A DNA stretch of 64,000 nucleotides from positions 124,001 to 188,000 of the forward strand of contig CAWGIG010000004.1 of assembly GCA_963822595.1 (NCBI GenBank). The letters run 5' to 3'. Made by a program: the position numbers and the translations under genes. The notes below the pieces were generated by a model, which ran no database searches, was not told the DNA's origin, and saw only the letters and a program-made list of their open reading frames with translations. Shown in pieces: positions 51,933-60,575 of this stretch. The DNA comes from CAVRUH01 sp963822595 (GTDB lineage: Bacteria > Chlamydiota > Chlamydiia > Chlamydiales > Waddliaceae). Each line of letters starts with the position of its first letter. The first letter of the stretch is position 1.

Positions 51933-52421
51933 ATGAATTATCTTCAAAAAATCACTTCCCTTTGTTCCCTATTCATCCTTTGCTTTAGCCCCCTAACCGC
52001 CGTTGAAATTGCCGATTTAGATGCGATTGATGGTGTCATCCATGCCTACGCAAATGCCTGGAACAATCGGGCTGGACATGGCTTTGCAAACAATTTCACC
52101 GAAGATGCCGACTTCGTCAATATCTACGGATCCCACTTTTTAGGTAAAAATGAAATCGAATTTCGTCACGTCCAAATCCTCCAAAACTTCCTAAAAGACT
52201 CAAAATTAGAAATACTTACGGTCCGCCTTCGCGATGTACAACCCGATCTCGTTATTGCCCTCGTTAAATGGAGACTCAGAGGATTCAGAAATCCCGGCAC
52301 AAGTCTAGATTGTCCCGGGGAAACCCGCGACGGGATCTTCACCCAAGTCTTTATTAATGTTGAAGGCCAATGGAAAATCACCTCCTCGCAAAATACACTC
52401 ATCTCCAATACAATACCATGA
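51933..52421 (+). CDS. SnoaL-like (SgcJ/EcaC-type) protein with signal peptide
   Basis: 162 residues. TAGAGG precedes the ATG. The first 23 residues (MNYLQKITSLCSLFILCFSP, then LTA) are a signal peptide. The mature part (DGVIHAYANAWNNRAGHGFANN..., DADFVNIYGSHFLGKNEIEF, GIFTQVFINVEGQWKITSSQ) matches a cone-shaped SnoaL/SgcJ-EcaC domain. These fold into small pockets, and this one has no known partner. The ATGA overlap with the YchJ-deformylase gene shows translational coupling. Confidence 0.8.
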   Translation: MNYLQKITSLCSLFILCFSPLTAVEIADLDAIDGVIHAYANAWNNRAGHGFANNFTEDADFVNIYGSHFLGKNEIEFRHVQILQNFLKDSKLEILTVRLRDVQPDLVIALVKWRLRGFRNPGTSLDCPGETRDGIFTQVFINVEGQWKITSSQNTLISNTIP

Positions 52422-53395
52422 ACGGCACCCCGAAACAGTGCCCTTGCGGAAGCGGCAAAACCTACGAATTATGCTGCAAGCCATACCATGATGGAGACCT
52501 TCCCGAAAACGCCCTTCAGCTTATGCGATCAAGATATTCCGCCTATGCCCTAAATCTTCCCGACTACATCATCGCCACCACCCATCCTGCTAGTCCACAA
52601 TTTACAGAAAACAAGTTCTCATGGAAAAGAGCCCTTTCCCAACACGCCTCCTATTCTACATATAACAAACTCGAAATCTTAGATTTTAAAGAAAAAGATA
52701 CGCTAGCCACAGTTATATTCACTGTTTACCTCACACAAGAAAATCAACAAATCGTTTTTACCGAAAAAAGCGCTTTTCAAAAAATCGGCAATCAATGGTT
52801 ATATCGCAACGGACGCCTTGCGGAAGGTCGCGTTCCTGATCTCATCACACCTGGAGAGCTCAATATGTTACCCATTGTCTACTACGGAAACCCTATTCTT
52901 CGTAGAAAAGCCGACCCTATTGTTGAAATTACTCCCGATATTGAAGCTCTTGTCCAAAAGATGAAAGAGACCATGGATCAATATGATGGTTTAGGCCTCG
53001 CTGCACCGCAAATTGACCGGTCCATACGCTTATTTATCATTAGACAACCTATCGAAAGGGATAAAGATGAGGTGAGGTCTCCGGACATTAAGGTCTTTAT
53101 TAATCCAAAATTATCCTCTCCGAGCGAGGAGACATGGGATGTTCCCGAAGGCTGTTTATCGATCCCCACGATACGAGGGACGGTCAAACGCCCTAAAGAA
53201 ATCACTGTTGTATACACCTCTCTCGATGGAAACACTCATGAAGAACGCTTCAAAGATTGGGATGCCAAGGCAATTATGCATGAAAATGACCACATCAATG
53301 GGGTATTATTCATCGATAGATTAGAATCACAGGAGCGCACCAAGCTAGAACCTTATCTAAAAAAACTTGAACAGCGCCTGCAAAAGAACGATTAA
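52418..53395 (+). CDS. def: Fusion of YchJ (SEC-C metal-binding) domain and peptide deformylase
   Basis: 325 residues from the ATG at 52418, which overlaps the preceding stop. Residues 1-150 are YchJ-like: the zinc motif CPCGSGKTYELCC at 8-20, then MRSRYSAYALNLPDYIIATT. Residues 155-325 are peptide deformylase: motif 1 GLGLAAPQI, motif 2 EGCLSIP with the metal-binding Cys and motif 3 HENDHINGVLF with the HExxH metal site. It removes formyl groups from new proteins. SEC-C domains occur at ribosome- and SecA-associated proteins, so the fused domain may recruit the enzyme. The link carries no frameshift. Confidence 0.9.
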   Translation: MNGTPKQCPCGSGKTYELCCKPYHDGDLPENALQLMRSRYSAYALNLPDYIIATTHPASPQFTENKFSWKRALSQHASYSTYNKLEILDFKEKDTLATVIFTVYLTQENQQIVFTEKSAFQKIGNQWLYRNGRLAEGRVPDLITPGELNMLPIVYYGNPILRRKADPIVEITPDIEALVQKMKETMDQYDGLGLAAPQIDRSIRLFIIRQPIERDKDEVRSPDIKVFINPKLSSPSEETWDVPEGCLSIPTIRGTVKRPKEITVVYTSLDGNTHEERFKDWDAKAIMHENDHINGVLFIDRLESQERTKLEPYLKKLEQRLQKND

Positions 53396-53434
53396 TTTCT
53401 ATTGTTTTATCTCTATTTATGCTAAAATATCTCT

Positions 53435-53935
53435 ATGGAAAGAGGATCCTTAGCAGTCGTTTTTAATGAAAACAGAGACGAAGTTCTTGTTATCAAGCGC
53501 AGAGATGTCCCGATTTGGGTTCTTCCGGGTGGAGGAATCAATCCTGGAGAAACTCCTGAAAAAGCTGTAATTCGAGAAGTCTTTGAAGAAACAGGAGTCC
53601 ACGTTGATGTTGTGTGCAATGTAGGAGTTTATACCCCTGTTAATAAGTTGGTTGCCGAAACCCATTTCTTCGAATGTCGTCCAAAAGAAGGGTCACCGAT
53701 GATAGGACCCGAAACGTTAGATGTTAAATTTGCTCCACTTAAAGACCTCCCCTCCCCCTTTTTTTATATTCATAAGGATCTCATCAAAGACGCCTTAAGC
53801 AATGAGCCAAAACCTCTGTATAAGCTATTCTCAAAGGTGACCTATTGGGCGGTTCTGAAGTATTTTCTAAGCCACCCCATCAAAGTAATAAGATTCGGCC
53901 TCTCGAAATTGGGGACCCCCATAAATACCAAGTAA
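53435..53935 (+). CDS. Nudix hydrolase
   Basis: 166 residues. The Nudix box at about 33-55 is complete: GGGINPGETPEKAVIREVFE, then ETGV. Before it, VVFNENRDEVLVIKRRDVPI is a typical first beta sheet. The C-terminal helices (LKDALSNEPKPLYK..., FLSHPIKVIRFGLSKLG) are non-conserved. It hydrolyses a nucleoside-diphosphate-type substrate that cannot be named. It starts 39 nt after the deformylase fusion. Confidence 0.88.
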   Translation: MERGSLAVVFNENRDEVLVIKRRDVPIWVLPGGGINPGETPEKAVIREVFEETGVHVDVVCNVGVYTPVNKLVAETHFFECRPKEGSPMIGPETLDVKFAPLKDLPSPFFYIHKDLIKDALSNEPKPLYKLFSKVTYWAVLKYFLSHPIKVIRFGLSKLGTPINTK

Positions 53936-53945
53936 CAAGATTTAC

Positions 53946-54100
53946 ACCACAGAGATCACAGAGAGTATTGAGAACACTGAGATTAAAAAAGAGTAGGATA
54001 CAGATTTGGTAGATATTTTTTTCAAAGAAAATTTTGAGGAATCAGAAGACAACTCTTTTTAATCTCAGTGTCCTCGGAATTCTCTGTGATCTCTGTGGTA
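53946..54100. repeat. Inverted repeat of the CCACAGAGATCACAGAG type
   Basis: The left arm reads ACCACAGAGATCACAGAGAG, then ACACTGAGATTAAAAA. The right arm is the inverse (TTTTTAATCTCAGTGT and CTCTGTGATCTCTGTGGT). Arms are about 50 nt and the middle is AT-rich. It begins 11 nt after the Nudix stop codon. The roughly 310-nt gap from 53936 to 54247 holds this element and the terminator hairpin at 54124. I see no gene there. Confidence 0.85.
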
Positions 54101-54123
54101 AGACACACGAACAAATAGAAACG

Positions 54124-54195
54124 TGCTAGGAAAGGCATGGTTTTGTGTGCAAAAAAGTGATATGTTTTGCCTTTCCTAGCAATTTTCTTTTTTCT
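54124..54195 (+). terminator. Strong stem-loop terminator upstream of the CorC cluster
   Basis: A 14-bp perfect stem, TGCTAGGAAAGGCA (54124-54137) and TGCCTTTCCTAGCA (54168-54181), is followed by ATTTTCTTTTTTCTT. The 30-nt loop is long for a simple terminator. It may end transcripts coming from the Nudix side. Confidence 0.7.
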
Positions 54196-54247
54196 TAAAT
54201 TTAAATATACCTTACAATGAAAACAATTTTTTGCAAAGAGATATTTT

Positions 54248-54568
54248 GTGGTATTTGGATTCGTTCGTGTCATAGAGGAAATGTTTCTCCGATCTTGGTG
54301 GGTGATACTATTTATGATTCTGTGTTATATGTTCTTTGAACAGAGCGTAAGACATCGAGACATCGAATACGTTAAGCTATACCAGCAATTAGTAGAACTA
54401 AGAGAAACAAGAAAATTGGCCTTAGCAGAAAATGAAAAACTCATGATGCATATCAATAGCCAAAGCGATCCGGCATGGATTGAATTGACCCTCATGAAAG
54501 GTCTTGGCATGGTCCCTGAAGGACAAACGAAAGTCTACTTCAAAACCGAGCAAAATCCCCATGATTGA
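54248..54568 (+). CDS. Small membrane-anchored protein before the CorC genes
   Basis: 106 residues. One N-terminal membrane helix (WWVILFMILCYMFFE) is followed by a short coiled coil (RDIEYVKLYQQLVELRETRK) and a soluble tail ending IELTLMKGLGMVPEGQTKVY. The layout resembles FtsB/FtsL-like bitopic proteins: short cytoplasmic start, helix, heptads, then the conserved GLGMVPEGQ. It overlaps the first CorC gene and so belongs to the operon. I recall a comparable small protein before CorC-like genes in chlamydiae but cannot confirm this. The division role is inference. Confidence 0.6.
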   Translation: MVFGFVRVIEEMFLRSWWVILFMILCYMFFEQSVRHRDIEYVKLYQQLVELRETRKLALAENEKLMMHINSQSDPAWIELTLMKGLGMVPEGQTKVYFKTEQNPHD

Positions 54569-55820
54569 AACCTCCATCTTAATTCCCTTCATCGTATTTT
54601 TGATATGCCTCTCAGGATATTTTTCAGGATCGGAAACAGCCCTTTTTTCTCTCTCACCGATACGTGTGAAGTCTTATCGTTCTAGCAAAAATCCTCGCAA
54701 TCAAATGATCGCTAATCTTCTCAAGAGACCACGAGACCTCCTCGTGACCGTTTTTATGTTCAATACACTTGTCAATATTCTTATACAAAACTCTTCTTCG
54801 GTATTGTTTGGAGAAGACTCGGGTTGGCTATGGAAAGTGGGTTTGCCCTTAATCGTCACTTTAGTTTTTGGTGAAATCATCCCTAAAACCATCTGCATGC
54901 AAAATAACATTGCCGTTGCCCATCTGATTGCCCCCTCGATTACCTTTCTTCATAAAAAAGTCAAACCTCTTAGAAAAATGGCAATTACAGTAACCGCTCC
55001 TATTTCTAGAGTTCTTTTTTTCTTTCTAAAAAAAGAGGAAAGTATTTCTTCTGCAGAAATGACGCACGTCCTGGATGCATCTGAAAAACACGGAGTCCTT
55101 CATTCCGAAGAAGCCTTGTTAGTGAAAGGTTACATCAATCTACGGGAATCGACTGTGAAAGAAGTTATGTGGCCGCGAGAAGACATTATCTTTTTTGAGC
55201 TTTCGGAGCCCCTCACGAAACTTGAATATCTATTTGTCGACCAGGAATGTACCCGAATCCCCGTCTGCAAAGAAACGATTGACAATGTCCTAGGCATGAT
55301 ATCCGCCCGCGATTACTTTCTTAATCGCGACAAAATAAAAGAATCAAAAAATCTTTCCACTATTTTTTCCAAACCTTTTTATGTTCCTGAATCGGCTATT
55401 GCCTCTAATGTCTTGAGAGAATTTGACAACATGGGACAAGTAATCGGCATGGCTGTAGATGAGTACGGGACAGTCACAGGATTAATTACACGAGAAGATC
55501 TTGTTGAAGTTGTCATAGGTGAAATCAGCGATCGCCGCAATCAAAAAGAAAGTTATACTATAGCCGGAAAAAATGTTATTATAGCCAGTGGAAAAATGGA
55601 ACTTTCCGAATTCAATCGGATTTTTAACACGGAAATTTCTAGTGACGGCGGCATGGTGACTTTAGGCGGATGGTTGACAGAACAATTAGGAGATATACCC
55701 AAGGCCGGGGCAAAATATGAGTGGCGCGATTTTCTTTTTCAAGTTCTTGCTGCCGATTCAAATCGGGTGCGCAGAATTTACATTCGGAGAGGAAAAGAAG
55801 AAAAAGGAAATGGGGTTTGA
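54561..55820 (+). CDS. CorC/TlyC-like CNNM-domain transporter-associated protein 1
   Basis: 419 residues from the ATG at 54561, overlapping the preceding gene. N-terminal DUF21/CNNM membrane region (SGYFSGSETALFSLSPIRVK, LVFGEIIPKTICMQNNIAVA), a CBS pair (VKEVMWPREDIIFFEL and IGMAVDEYGTVTGLITREDL) and a C-terminal CorC/HlyC domain (GDIPKAGAKYEWRDFLFQVL). The family is implicated in Mg2+ or Co2+ homeostasis, and the old hemolysin name is doubtful. Paired with a paralogue next door, as in chlamydiae. Confidence 0.9.
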   Translation: MIETSILIPFIVFLICLSGYFSGSETALFSLSPIRVKSYRSSKNPRNQMIANLLKRPRDLLVTVFMFNTLVNILIQNSSSVLFGEDSGWLWKVGLPLIVTLVFGEIIPKTICMQNNIAVAHLIAPSITFLHKKVKPLRKMAITVTAPISRVLFFFLKKEESISSAEMTHVLDASEKHGVLHSEEALLVKGYINLRESTVKEVMWPREDIIFFELSEPLTKLEYLFVDQECTRIPVCKETIDNVLGMISARDYFLNRDKIKESKNLSTIFSKPFYVPESAIASNVLREFDNMGQVIGMAVDEYGTVTGLITREDLVEVVIGEISDRRNQKESYTIAGKNVIIASGKMELSEFNRIFNTEISSDGGMVTLGGWLTEQLGDIPKAGAKYEWRDFLFQVLAADSNRVRRIYIRRGKEEKGNGV

Positions 55821-57053
55821 ATGATGAAGTCATCTGCCTTCTTGTGGTTATTTCTTAACTTGTTTTCGATAGTCGTTCTAGCATTCTATTCCATGATGGA
55901 AATGGCATGCGTTTCTTTCAACAAAGTAAGACTCAACTACTATGTCAGCAAAGGGGATAAAAGAGCCATCCAGCTAAATTACCTTTTACACAATCCCTTT
56001 AGGTTGTTCGGAACGACTCTTATCGGTGTCAATTTTGCCATGTTTGCCGGCTCCGAATGTTCTAGAGAATTCCACACGGCTCTAGGTATTAACCCCGATT
56101 TTGCCCCTTTGAGTCAAGTTGTCCTCGTGGTTATCTTTGGAGAACTCGCCCCGATGTTCGCAGCGCGCCATTATGCGGAACATGTCGCCATGCTTGGAAT
56201 CCCTCTTATTTATCTTTCAGCAAAATTAATGACCCCGTTTCTTTGGTTTACGGGACTTATCACCCAATTTTGTAATGTTTTATTGGGAAATTCCAATAAG
56301 AGCAGCGAAATTTTCTTAAACCAAGAGGAACTCCAAACCATCCTCGTAGAACATAGCGAAGAGGGCATCTCTACGAACGAAACGGAAGAATTCAACAAAG
56401 TAACGACACAAATATTTCAACTCCGACAAAAAGAAGCCCACCAAGTCGATACTCCTATCCAAGATATTCCCAGACTCTCTTCAAATGCCACCGTCGGTGA
56501 AATGCGTCAGCTTTTAAAAAATGTCCCCCACAACTTTGTGGCAATATATTATCGCGACATTCGGAACATTGTGGGAATCGCTTTTCCTAGGGACCTCATT
56601 CGGATTCCGGACACCAGACGCATCCGTGATCATGCAAGGCCACCTTGGTTTGTCACGCAAAACACCAAGATTTCTCAAATCTTACACCAATTTAAGCAAA
56701 ACAACCAAAGCGTTGCCGTCATGCTCGATAAACACGGAAAAGCGATGGGTGTGATCACTCTCGAGGATGTGCTGAGTGAAATCTTAGGTGAAGAGGTTCG
56801 CGAACCTGAAGAGAAAAAGAAATTGTTATTTATTGCCCGCACCTTCCCCGGAAATATGCTAGTAAAAGAATTCAATCAAGAATTCGGTGTCATCTTAGAC
56901 AAAAGAGGCGACCAAACCTTGTCCGAACTGTTTCACAGGGAAATTGGACACCACCCCACCGAAGGGGAATCTGTTGTGATTGGTCCATTTGAATTAACGG
57001 CGAAGGAAACATCACTACTCGAAGTGACAAGCATTACGATAAATACACTTTAA
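55821..57053 (+). CDS. CorC/TlyC-like CNNM-domain transporter-associated protein 2
   Basis: 410 residues, starting 1 nt after its neighbour. DUF21 region (LAFYSMMEMACVSFNKVRLN, VIFGELAPMFAARHYAEHVA), CBS pair, then CorC domain (GHHPTEGESVVIGPFELTAK). It is a divergent paralogue of the previous gene and may form heteromers with it. Same Mg2+/metal role by family. The 23-nt gap beyond its stop ends the + strand block. Confidence 0.9.
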   Translation: MMKSSAFLWLFLNLFSIVVLAFYSMMEMACVSFNKVRLNYYVSKGDKRAIQLNYLLHNPFRLFGTTLIGVNFAMFAGSECSREFHTALGINPDFAPLSQVVLVVIFGELAPMFAARHYAEHVAMLGIPLIYLSAKLMTPFLWFTGLITQFCNVLLGNSNKSSEIFLNQEELQTILVEHSEEGISTNETEEFNKVTTQIFQLRQKEAHQVDTPIQDIPRLSSNATVGEMRQLLKNVPHNFVAIYYRDIRNIVGIAFPRDLIRIPDTRRIRDHARPPWFVTQNTKISQILHQFKQNNQSVAVMLDKHGKAMGVITLEDVLSEILGEEVREPEEKKKLLFIARTFPGNMLVKEFNQEFGVILDKRGDQTLSELFHREIGHHPTEGESVVIGPFELTAKETSLLEVTSITINTL

Positions 57054-57076
57054 TTGAAAGGAAGAAAATCATTTGC

Positions 57077-57652
57077 CTATTGCAAACTTTTATAGAATTC
57101 TAGTGATCTTCGTTCTCTGAAAAGTTCCTCTTTTACATTTGACAAATCGTCTTTGATAGAGGAATTATTTGGATCTTTCTTCAATTTAATCTCTAATTTC
57201 TCTTCTTTTGCTTCTAATTTAGATATTTTTCCTTGTATCGTTTCACCACCCTTCCCTAACTTTTGAGGTGGAGCGGCTGGTGGCTGCTGAGATGAGATTT
57301 GCTTGGAGAGCAATATTACTTCTTCACGGAATCTTTGTGTTACCTCTTTTTGGTAATCAGTTGTTTTATCTACATTTTTGGCAATAAATGTTGGTTTATT
57401 TTTCTCTTCTCCCACAAGATTCGATAATTTATCTCTGACCCCTTGTGCGAAAATTCCAATGGATTTAAAAATTTGAACAGTCTTTTCCTTCAGCATAGTC
57501 GGGTCTAACTTTGATTCACGCACTCCACCAGAGGTTGCTGTGCGTGAACCCGCAAAAGTTCCTTTTCTTTGAGTTTGTTCAAGGGACGATCCTGGATCGT
57601 TAGGGACGCTCTGGAATGGATCTATTCTTTGACTTGTAATCCGATCCGTCAT
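57077..57652 (-). CDS. Unknown coiled-coil protein
   Basis: 191 residues. AGAGGT precedes the ATG. The first 60 are polar and disordered (MTDRITSQRIDPFQSVPNDP...), the last 110 helical and charged (ISKLEAKEEKLEIKLKKDPN, LSNVKEELFRERRSLEFYKS). No signal peptide and no membrane segment. N-terminal disorder is common in type III substrates, but nothing specific supports this. Convergent with the CorC block and upstream of nothing recognised. Confidence 0.6.
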   Translation of the reverse strand: MTDRITSQRIDPFQSVPNDPGSSLEQTQRKGTFAGSRTATSGGVRESKLDPTMLKEKTVQIFKSIGIFAQGVRDKLSNLVGEEKNKPTFIAKNVDKTTDYQKEVTQRFREEVILLSKQISSQQPPAAPPQKLGKGGETIQGKISKLEAKEEKLEIKLKKDPNNSSIKDDLSNVKEELFRERRSLEFYKSLQ

Positions 57653-57761
57653 ATTTTTACCTCTTTAATAAACCCCAGTTACAACTTTATTATAAATAAT
57701 TTTAATATTTTTGTAAAATAATTAAATATTATAAAGTTTTAAGATTTAGTTAAGATAAAAC

Positions 57762-58862
57762 TCACGGAATTATTGTACTTATGGCGGCTTCGATGTCTTG
57801 CTCGGTGGTAAAACGACTCAGAGAAAACCGAATCGCGGATCTTACACGGTCTTTGGGGTAGCCCATATTAACTAGCACGCGGGAAGGCTCCAACGCCCCG
57901 GATGAACACGCCGAACCGTGGCTCACCGCAATACCCGCTATATCAAATGCCGCTAGCATAGCCTCACCATCAGCCCCGGGAAAACTTATATTGCTCGTAT
58001 TACATACACGCGGACCATTTCCGTTAATCTCTATACCAGGAAAACGGTTCCGCATCCCCTCTTCCAGCATATCCCTCAATTTTTTCATTCTCTGTACAGC
58101 CACAGGCATTTCAGTTTTTAATAACTTGATAGCTTCGGCTAACGCCACAATTCCAGGAACATTCTCTGTTCCGGAACGACGACTATTCTCCTGCTCGCCT
58201 CCAAATAAAAGCGGCTTTAATTTGAATCCGCTGCGAATAAAAGCAAACCCAGTTCCCATCGGAGCATGTATCTTTTGCCCGCTAAAACACATGGCGCTTA
58301 TTCCTTCAAACATCCTGATTGGTTCTTTACCTAAGTGGGCAATAGCATCGACTACAAAAGGGACTCCGGCTCGAAGCGCAATCGATGCAATCGATTCGAC
58401 ATCTGTTTTTACACCGGTTTCATTATTCACTGACATCAAAGTGATCAAACAGGTAGCAGGAGTTAATGCTCCCGAGACTGCTTCCGGCAAAACGGCGCCA
58501 TGAGCTCCCGCTTTTAAATAGGTAATTTGAAATCCGCGTTTTTCTAAGGCTTTCAAAGTTTCGAAAACTGCCGCATGTTCCACATCGGAAGTAATAATAT
58601 GACCTGGTGTGGGTAATCCTTGAAGGATAATGTTAAGGCCTTCGGTCCCTCCGGATGTAAAAACGATCTCCTTGGATTTCACGCCAAGAAAGCTGGCGAT
58701 AGCATCGCGCGAGGCTGTGAGAGCGGCGCGAGCATTTCTGCCGAACAGATGTTGACTGGAAGGATTGCCGTAAGAATTTTCCATATATGCCACCATAGCA
58801 CCTAAAACCCGCGGGTCTATCGGTGTTGAGGCATTATTATCGAGATAAATTTTTTGTTTCAT
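57762..58862 (-). CDS. nifS: Cysteine desulfurase (NifS/IscS family)
   Basis: 366 residues. PLP-binding Lys in CFSGQKIHAPMGTGF. N-terminal YLDNNASTPIDPRVLGAM and GGTEGLNIILQG. The mobile Cys loop is SHGSACSSGALEPSRVLVNM. It mobilises sulfur from cysteine for Fe-S clusters or tRNA thiolation. Its start overlaps the end of the PP2C gene by 26 nt. The CorC-CorC-nifS-PP2C set is the arrangement I recall from C. trachomatis CT256-CT259. Confidence 0.93.
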   Translation of the reverse strand: MKQKIYLDNNASTPIDPRVLGAMVAYMENSYGNPSSQHLFGRNARAALTASRDAIASFLGVKSKEIVFTSGGTEGLNIILQGLPTPGHIITSDVEHAAVFETLKALEKRGFQITYLKAGAHGAVLPEAVSGALTPATCLITLMSVNNETGVKTDVESIASIALRAGVPFVVDAIAHLGKEPIRMFEGISAMCFSGQKIHAPMGTGFAFIRSGFKLKPLLFGGEQENSRRSGTENVPGIVALAEAIKLLKTEMPVAVQRMKKLRDMLEEGMRNRFPGIEINGNGPRVCNTSNISFPGADGEAMLAAFDIAGIAVSHGSACSSGALEPSRVLVNMGYPKDRVRSAIRFSLSRFTTEQDIEAAISTIIP

Positions 58863-59619
58863 TATTTTCTACACGCATTAGAACGGCTGTTATATTGTCT
58901 TTCCCACCCAGATCGATGGCCGCATCTATCAATTGATCCACTTTGCTTTGAAGATCCTGGGTACTTTTCAGGATCGTTTCTATTTTCTTCGGCGACAGTA
59001 AGTCGGATAATCCATCGGAACACATCATAAACTGATCATTTTCAGCAAACTCTGAAATTCCAATAGAAACTTTCACAATGGGTTCGGTTCCAATGGCTCT
59101 AGTGATGATGTTTTTATAAGGAACTCCATCCACGTTTTTGGCACTCAATTCGCCAAGGTCGATCATCTCAGTGACTAAAGAGTGGTCTCGGGTCAGTTGA
59201 TCCAGTTTTTTGCCATGAAAGCGATATATCCTGCTATCTCCAACATGAGCAAAAACGACACCTTTCTCGTGAAAATAAGTGCAACATAATGTCGTCCCCA
59301 TGCCTCTTAGGTCTGAATCGCTTCTCGCTTTTAGATAAACATCCTGATTCACTTTCTGAATAAGATCGAGAATGATCTCGACATCTTCATCGAGACTTCC
59401 CTTATTGATCTTTGGAGATTGTCTTATATAGCGAGATAATCTTTCGACTGTTTCTCTTGCAGCGACCTCGCCCGCGCGGTGCCCGCCCATTCCATCTGCC
59501 AAGATATAAAATTTTTGTTCAGAGAGTGAATCCCAGACATCTTCGTTATTATGCCTAACGAGTCCGATATCGGAACGTCCGAAAGAAGTTATTTTATAGG
59601 CTATAGAACGAACAGTCAT
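58837..59619 (-). CDS. PP2C-family protein phosphatase
   Basis: 260 residues. All main PP2C motifs in order: SDIGLVRHNNEDVW, YILADGMGGHRAGEVAA, LRGMGTTLCC, FAHVGDSRIYRF, DHSLVTEMI, FMMCSDGLSDLLS and GGKDNITAVLM. A Mn2+/Mg2+-dependent Ser/Thr phosphatase, expected to act against serine-threonine kinases in chlamydiae. It is 5' of nifS in the same unit. A short AT-rich gap separates it from the AbiE operon. Confidence 0.95.
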   Translation of the reverse strand: MTVRSIAYKITSFGRSDIGLVRHNNEDVWDSLSEQKFYILADGMGGHRAGEVAARETVERLSRYIRQSPKINKGSLDEDVEIILDLIQKVNQDVYLKARSDSDLRGMGTTLCCTYFHEKGVVFAHVGDSRIYRFHGKKLDQLTRDHSLVTEMIDLGELSAKNVDGVPYKNIITRAIGTEPIVKVSIGISEFAENDQFMMCSDGLSDLLSPKKIETILKSTQDLQSKVDQLIDAAIDLGGKDNITAVLMRVENNETKNLSR

Positions 59620-59702
59620 AATTTTTTACAAATAAAAAGTATATTCTATCAGAAAAAACCATTGTTGAGCAAGAGCTATTTCGTCTACATCCTCAAGGGT
59701 GT

Positions 59703-60575
59703 TTAACTATTAATTGTTTGAGTTTCACCCACAAAATGACAAAGCATTTCCTTAGTCCAGTCTGCGATTTGTGCTGAATCAGAGATAAATGGTCTAAGGT
59801 CGCTGAGTGCGCTAGCTAAATCAAGTGAGGCAATTTTTTCTAGCATAAGCTGCTCAAAGCTCTCTCTTGTGAGAAGATCCTCAGGTTTAAAAAACCCTGA
59901 AGCTCTTAAGTGAATTGCTAACCTTTCGAGGTTTAACGTAGCGCCTCTCCGAACAAGCCACAACCAGTCATACCAGTCTCGTCCTTTAACGCGCCCTTTC
60001 CATTCCCGAAAAAGAAGAGCATGCATTTTCCCTGCAAAGACATCTTCTAAAACGACAGATCGAATTCCTACGTTAATTGGGTTATTAAGAAAACGAGTTT
60101 CGGTGTGATATGCAGGCGCTGGGTCGGTATCGAGCTCAAATTTTATTTTAAGTTGCGTTTGAGGATGAAAACCCCTGACAAGATGATTTGGGATTCCGAT
60201 TTTTAATAATTCTCCTAAAGTATTTGTCTTAATAAATGCTGATTGCACAGCTGTTTGCCATACTTTTTGACGTCCTTCAACCTCTACATCAAATCCATAT
60301 GCCTCCAATTCACTACGAATAAAGGAGGTGTAATAATCTAGTGAAAAATTAGCATCTGGTTTAATGAGTGTAAAGTCCAAATCTTCTGAAAATCGATCAA
60401 GGCCATAAAGAATGCGAAGCGCTGTACCGCCATAGAAGGCCGCATGTTCAAAAAAACGAGATCGCCAAAGACCTACCAATGCTAATTCCTGAAGAATTTC
60501 TTTAAGAGCGCGCTCAAATTGAGGGCGTGTTTCGCACTTGTAACGATTTAACATGTTTTGAATAGCTTGGTTCAC
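59703..60575 (-). CDS. AbiEii-type nucleotidyltransferase toxin (copy 2)
   Basis: 290 residues from a GTG, preceded by AAGGAG and overlapping the antitoxin stop as GTGA. Signature AAFYGGTALRILYGLDRF, then SEDLDFTLI, and KGRVKGRDWYDWLWL. Close in sequence to copy 1 in these motifs but divergent elsewhere, so the copies are old paralogues or independently acquired. Predicted to modify tRNA or related targets. Paired with AbiEi copy 2. Confidence 0.9.
   Translation of the reverse strand: MNQAIQNMLNRYKCETRPQFERALKEILQELALVGLWRSRFFEHAAFYGGTALRILYGLDRFSEDLDFTLIKPDANFSLDYYTSFIRSELEAYGFDVEVEGRQKVWQTAVQSAFIKTNTLGELLKIGIPNHLVRGFHPQTQLKIKFELDTDPAPAYHTETRFLNNPINVGIRSVVLEDVFAGKMHALLFREWKGRVKGRDWYDWLWLVRRGATLNLERLAIHLRASGFFKPEDLLTRESFEQLMLEKIASLDLASALSDLRPFISDSAQIADWTKEMLCHFVGETQTINS

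Noticed and set aside
51661..51988. Two overlapping frames across the tRNA-Leu gene with LVDTPDLGSG-like protein text
   Set aside because: This is the usual false frame produced by a leucine tRNA sequence.
54022..54273. Minus-strand 83-residue frame
   Set aside because: It covers the inverted repeat and terminator hairpin, with no ribosome site or plausible protein character.
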